Below, one piece after another: positions 61,536 through 64,000 of a DNA stretch of 64,000 nt. Source of the DNA: a virus; the IMG/VR virus record IMGVR_UViG_3300027969_000073, positions 1 to 64,000 of that record; one strand, given 5' to 3'. The notes under the pieces are model-generated. The model had not been told where the DNA came from. It saw only the letters and a list, made by a program, of their open reading frames with translations, and ran no database searches. Positions within the stretch are counted from its first letter, which is position 1. The number at the start of each line of letters is the position of its first letter. The translations under genes and the position numbers were made by a program.

Positions 61536-62035
61536 TATTTAAGTATTGCGACTCCCGTCATTAATAATCCATAGATTGTAAGTCCTAATCTCTGTTTCTT
61601 TAATTTCTTGATATCAAATTTTTGAGTAGTAATAATAGTATCTTTTGAGTCAATAATGTAGCGCTGTGCGAGGATTATAGTATCTTGTCGAGCAATTACA
61701 TCATCTTTAAATTTATCACGCGCGTATAGCACATGAATCATTGTATCTTGAATTTGTATAATATTAAAAGTATCTCGACTATTTCTAACTTTTTCTAATT
61801 CTTGTTCTAGGTCTAAAAGACCTGCATTTAAAGTAGCAATGATTTTTTTATCATTGTTAACTCCTATTGTTTGTTTTTCAATAATTGTTTCTTTTCCTTG
61901 TATTCTATGTTCAATAGTTTTTTGCTTAGTTACAGGATAAACTTGTTTAGGATTTTTAAGTAAAAGCAACAAAACTCCTACTCCTAAAATTAATTGAAAA
62001 ATTAATGTAATATTGTGTTTTATTTTAATATCCAT
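61535..62035 (-). CDS. Spanin-like membrane coiled-coil protein (166 aa)
   Basis: An N-terminal transmembrane helix (about 8-27) is followed by a periplasm-sized coiled-coil/charged region (about 40-145) and a second hydrophobic segment (about 150-165). Location between holin-like and endolysin genes suggests an inner-membrane spanin or a similar protein that disrupts the outer membrane. The C-terminal hydrophobic helix would let it bridge both membranes like a unimolecular spanin. No sequence signature proves it. Confidence 0.55.
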   Translation of the reverse strand: MDIKIKHNITLIFQLILGVGVLLLLLKNPKQVYPVTKQKTIEHRIQGKETIIEKQTIGVNNDKKIIATLNAGLLDLEQELEKVRNSRDTFNIIQIQDTMIHVLYARDKFKDDVIARQDTIILAQRYIIDSKDTIITTQKFDIKKLKKQRLGLTIYGLLMTGVAILK

Positions 62036-62086
62036 ATTAGAAAGTATAATACTAAATAAGTAGTAAATAAAAGCCAGAATAATTGT

Positions 62087-62599
62087 TTAAGGTTGAAGTT
62101 CATCTTTAGTATTTTTAATAAATGAAGTAGTGTCTTTTATACCGCTACGGATTTTTTTAACCATAGCAAATACTTTACTTAGCATATTATTGCCAGTGAT
62201 GTCAATCCAATTTTCATTTATCGAAGATACTTCAATTAAACTAAAGATAATAAGTAAAAGGTTTGTAAATAAGGCAGTTGTTAAAATAGTAATCTTATAG
62301 GATGGGGCAAATAAATCAATTCCTTTTTGTAAAAATGGAGTTAAAAAGTAAAAATCTATAGGAAAAATAGCTCCTGCTAAAATAAAATAACCAGCTGCTT
62401 TATAGATATATCCAGTTCTAAGAACTCTTGAATTAAAAACATCTTTAAATTTGCGTCCTGTTTTTTTAGCAATACTTTTAATTGCAAATAATTTAACTAA
62501 AGTATCTATTCCCATTACTATCATTAGAATGATAACACATAATTCAATAGGAGCAAATACTCCAAAAATTCCGATTAACCAAATAATTGCTTTTTTCAT
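62087..62599 (-). CDS. Holin-like membrane protein (170 aa)
   Basis: Four hydrophobic segments (about 3-15, 17-40, 65-88 and 105-125) and a charged C-terminal tail are consistent with a holin of Bacteroidota phages; the segment MIVMGIDTLVKLFAIK resembles the second helix of phage holin family 4-type proteins. It is the first gene of the holin-spanin-endolysin run and would release the endolysin. No alternative start within the first helix is obvious. Confidence 0.7.
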   Translation of the reverse strand: MKKAIIWLIGIFGVFAPIELCVIILMIVMGIDTLVKLFAIKSIAKKTGRKFKDVFNSRVLRTGYIYKAAGYFILAGAIFPIDFYFLTPFLQKGIDLFAPSYKITILTTALFTNLLLIIFSLIEVSSINENWIDITGNNMLSKVFAMVKKIRSGIKDTTSFIKNTKDELQP

Positions 62600-62625
62600 G
62601 AGGATAAATTTACAAAATTAATTCT

Positions 62626-62856
62626 TTATATTTCGTATTTAGTAAGTTCTACCATTGTCCATATTTTTACTTCTTTATCATTCCAATCTGTTACATAAGT
62701 AAACCCCCCAAGAGTAACTCCAAAGTTTGCTGTTGTTGTAGAAAGTAATACATCAACACTACAAGTTTTTTGTGCAATAGTATCATGTATTGTAATTACT
62801 TCTATTGTAGGGTCAATAATTTCTACATTAAATTGAGGAAATTTATAAGTTGCCAT
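62626..62856 (-). CDS. Small tail-region protein (76 aa)
   Basis: A beta-rich small protein (FPQFNVEIIDPTIEVITIHDT; VTLGGFTYVTDWNDKEVKIWTMVELTKYEI) of a type I have seen near tail fibre genes of Bacteroidota phages, without known function. It lies between the adhesin-like and holin genes, each separated by short A/T-rich gaps. Possibly a tail fibre accessory protein. Confidence 0.6.
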   Translation of the reverse strand: MATYKFPQFNVEIIDPTIEVITIHDTIAQKTCSVDVLLSTTTANFGVTLGGFTYVTDWNDKEVKIWTMVELTKYEI

Positions 62857-62862
62857 AATATC

Positions 62863-63456
62863 TTAAGTTAGTGTTGTTCCTGTTACTGTGAATGTTCTAC
62901 ATGGTATATATCTACCACCAATATCAGCTTTTGCAGTTAAATTCATCCAACTACCTGCTAATGTATGTGCTATAATATTAACTGCTGCGTATGTTGTTGA
63001 ACACCAAAATGTAATTCCTGAGTAATTAAATGGTGCATAATTCAACAATTGAGTTAATTGATAGTTGCAAATGTTCTCAAGTTCTCTTTTGTTTGTCAAT
63101 CTACAACCGCTAAATCCTCCAAAAGTACCTTGTGCTGCATCAATAGCAGCATTCCATGTTATATTTGGTAGACCTAAAGAAGTTATGTAGTAACCTAATA
63201 CAGTTGTACCATTAGAAGTACTCCAATCAATCACCCAATTATTAGCATATGTAGTGCCACCTAAAGTATCAGTGAATCTATTTGTATTTCCAAATGGATT
63301 ATTTGAAATTAATGTAAAAAAATCTGAACCTCTACCCTTTTCTAAATCACCATCATCACCAGTTCTATAAGACGTAGTTTGTCCTGTCTTCATCAACTCA
63401 GCACTAGAATAAGTTGGCGGGCTACTACTTTGTTTTATATCTATTCTTGTTGACAT
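62863..63456 (-). CDS. DUF1566-like tail adhesin (197 aa)
   Basis: The C-terminal part has the DUF1566/Lcl-type lectin-like pattern: WNAAIDAAQ, then CRLTNKRELENICNY, then TFWCSTTYA and GGRYIPCRTFTV near the end. This module is often found at the tips of phage fibres and in diversity-generating-retroelement targets. The N-terminal 60 residues (with a GDDGDLEKGRG turn) are the attachment part. It probably binds the host surface. No variable repeat/template repeat pair is visible inside the window. Confidence 0.65.
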   Translation of the reverse strand: MSTRIDIKQSSSPPTYSSAELMKTGQTTSYRTGDDGDLEKGRGSDFFTLISNNPFGNTNRFTDTLGGTTYANNWVIDWSTSNGTTVLGYYITSLGLPNITWNAAIDAAQGTFGGFSGCRLTNKRELENICNYQLTQLLNYAPFNYSGITFWCSTTYAAVNIIAHTLAGSWMNLTAKADIGGRYIPCRTFTVTGTTLT

Positions 63457-63470
63457 TAGTAATTTTTATT

Positions 63471-63959
63471 TTAAGGTATGAAAGTTAATGTTCCTGCACC
63501 TGCATTAGGGAATGCATTTCCAACAACTATTGTCCCATCAAATGAGCAATATGTACCATTATCTACAAAGTTTGAAACAATCATTATAGAATTTGGATTT
63601 GCATTAGTTGGAATATTTATTAATAATGCTGTATTATTAAGTCTATTTGTTAGATAGCCATTTATGCCTAAACTATTAAAAGTAGTATAGTTAATTCTAA
63701 TTCCAATTACATCTCCTTCTGAAGTAGAAAAATTAGCTTGCCCACTAGTAGGTGCAGCAGAAAGATTTGTGACATTATATTGGAAAGCATTAAATGGACT
63801 TGAAGAAGCTCCTCCTGAAACTGTAACAGTAACATTATTTCCAACTGTAGTAGCTGTTACACCTGCACCAACAAAATTAATACTAGAAGCATCAGTAGTT
63901 AGACTTGAACTTTCATCTAGTATTGCGAGTCTTTTTTTTATGTTAATTCCTGTACTCAT
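63471..63959 (-). CDS. Tail fibre-like protein (162 aa)
   Basis: The segment INFVGAGVTATTVGNNVTVTVSGG (given in parts: INFVGAGVTATTV, then GNNVTVTVSGG; about 28-51) is a signature of short phage fibre shaft repeats. The remainder is beta-rich, with hydrophobic strands typical of trimeric fibre tips. It shares its first residues (MSTGINIKKR/MSTRIDIKQS) with the next gene, suggesting a common attachment site. Probably a receptor-binding or fibre accessory protein. Confidence 0.6.
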   Translation of the reverse strand: MSTGINIKKRLAILDESSSLTTDASSINFVGAGVTATTVGNNVTVTVSGGASSSPFNAFQYNVTNLSAAPTSGQANFSTSEGDVIGIRINYTTFNSLGINGYLTNRLNNTALLINIPTNANPNSIMIVSNFVDNGTYCSFDGTIVVGNAFPNAGAGTLTFIP

Positions 63960-63971
63960 TAGTATGTCTTA

Positions 63972-64000
63972 TTATGCTACATTAAATATGGTAATGTTAA
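63972..64000 (-). CDS. C-terminal end of another late gene (partial)
   Basis: The reading frame entering from the right edge ends with ITIFNVA and two TAA stops in a row (63972-63974 and 63969-63971), ten bases before the next ATG. The tiny visible part is beta-like and would fit a tail fibre protein. Only nine codons are seen, so this is tentative. Confidence 0.35.

Noticed and set aside
62863-63456. A diversity-generating retroelement target
   Set aside because: The DUF1566-like module is a common target type, but no reverse transcriptase or template repeat is visible in the window.
24243-63959. Open frames on the plus strand opposite the large late genes
   Set aside because: They are 60-140 codons long, scattered, lack consistent start contexts and overlap clearly coding minus-strand frames.
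1-64000. CRISPR array, insertion sequence or transposase
   Set aside because: No regularly spaced direct repeats, terminal inverted repeats or transposase-like proteins were found; the mobile genes seen are the two homing endonucleases.

Overview
The window looks like about two thirds of the genome of a crAss-like phage (order Crassvirales), a podovirus infecting Bacteroidota. The grounds are the combination of an AT-rich genome, two divergently oriented gene blocks that converge at about 24.2 kb, a family A DNA polymerase next to DnaB-type helicase and Toprim primase genes, rIIA/rIIB-like proteins, an IHF-like protein in the tail-connector cluster, and above all a giant (3119-residue) virion RNA polymerase protein with the DFDID catalytic loop. 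Genes start in AT-rich contexts without clear Shine-Dalgarno sequences, as expected for phages of Bacteroidota. Portal, major capsid and terminase genes are not in the window; they probably lie beyond the right edge.

Layout, plus strand (1-24,210). Bases 1-342 are a G+C-richer, hairpin-rich stretch without a convincing gene, possibly a structured RNA. From 343 to about 4.3 kb come small accessory genes, several related to each other. From 4.3 to 24.2 kb lies the early/replication block. It holds the DNA polymerase, an HNH homing endonuclease, a DnaA-domain-IV-like protein, an SF2 helicase, a DnaB-type helicase, a macro domain protein, a Sak4-like ATPase and two proteins with SSB-like acidic tails. 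Further on are the primase, rIIA/rIIB, a RusA-like resolvase, a PD-(D/E)XK nuclease, an altered uracil-DNA glycosylase, a MazG-like pyrophosphohydrolase, a LAGLIDADG homing endonuclease and a dNMP kinase. Most are tightly packed with 4-60 base overlaps, and terminator-like hairpins separate transcription units near 6.3, 12.4 and 13.0 kb.

Layout, minus strand (64,000 down to 24,243). In transcription order: tail fibre/adhesin proteins, then a lysis cassette (holin-like, spanin-like, GH19 endolysin), then tail connector proteins including an IHF-like subunit, and the 1419-residue tail stabilisation protein. Four very large cargo/ejection proteins of 813, 1550, 958 and 1364 residues follow; between them they carry a HExxH metalloprotease site, a GH73-type glucosaminidase domain, an outer-membrane-barrel-like segment and glycine-zipper segments. 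Next are a small ferritin-like protein with an apparently complete diiron site, the 3119-residue RNA polymerase with an internal zincin site, and a 1950-residue companion. A strong hairpin terminator at 24.2 kb ends this block.

Working model. The virion carries the cargo proteins and the RNA polymerase into the cell, where the polymerase transcribes the early block; that block replicates and repairs DNA and manages nucleotides. The late block builds the virion and lyses the host. The most unusual observations are the ferritin-like gene inside the cargo/RNA polymerase cluster, the uracil-DNA glycosylase with a rewritten catalytic loop, the barrel-like segment and repeated double-glycine motif in the cargo proteins, and the exclusive use of TAA stops in the late block while the early block uses all three stops.
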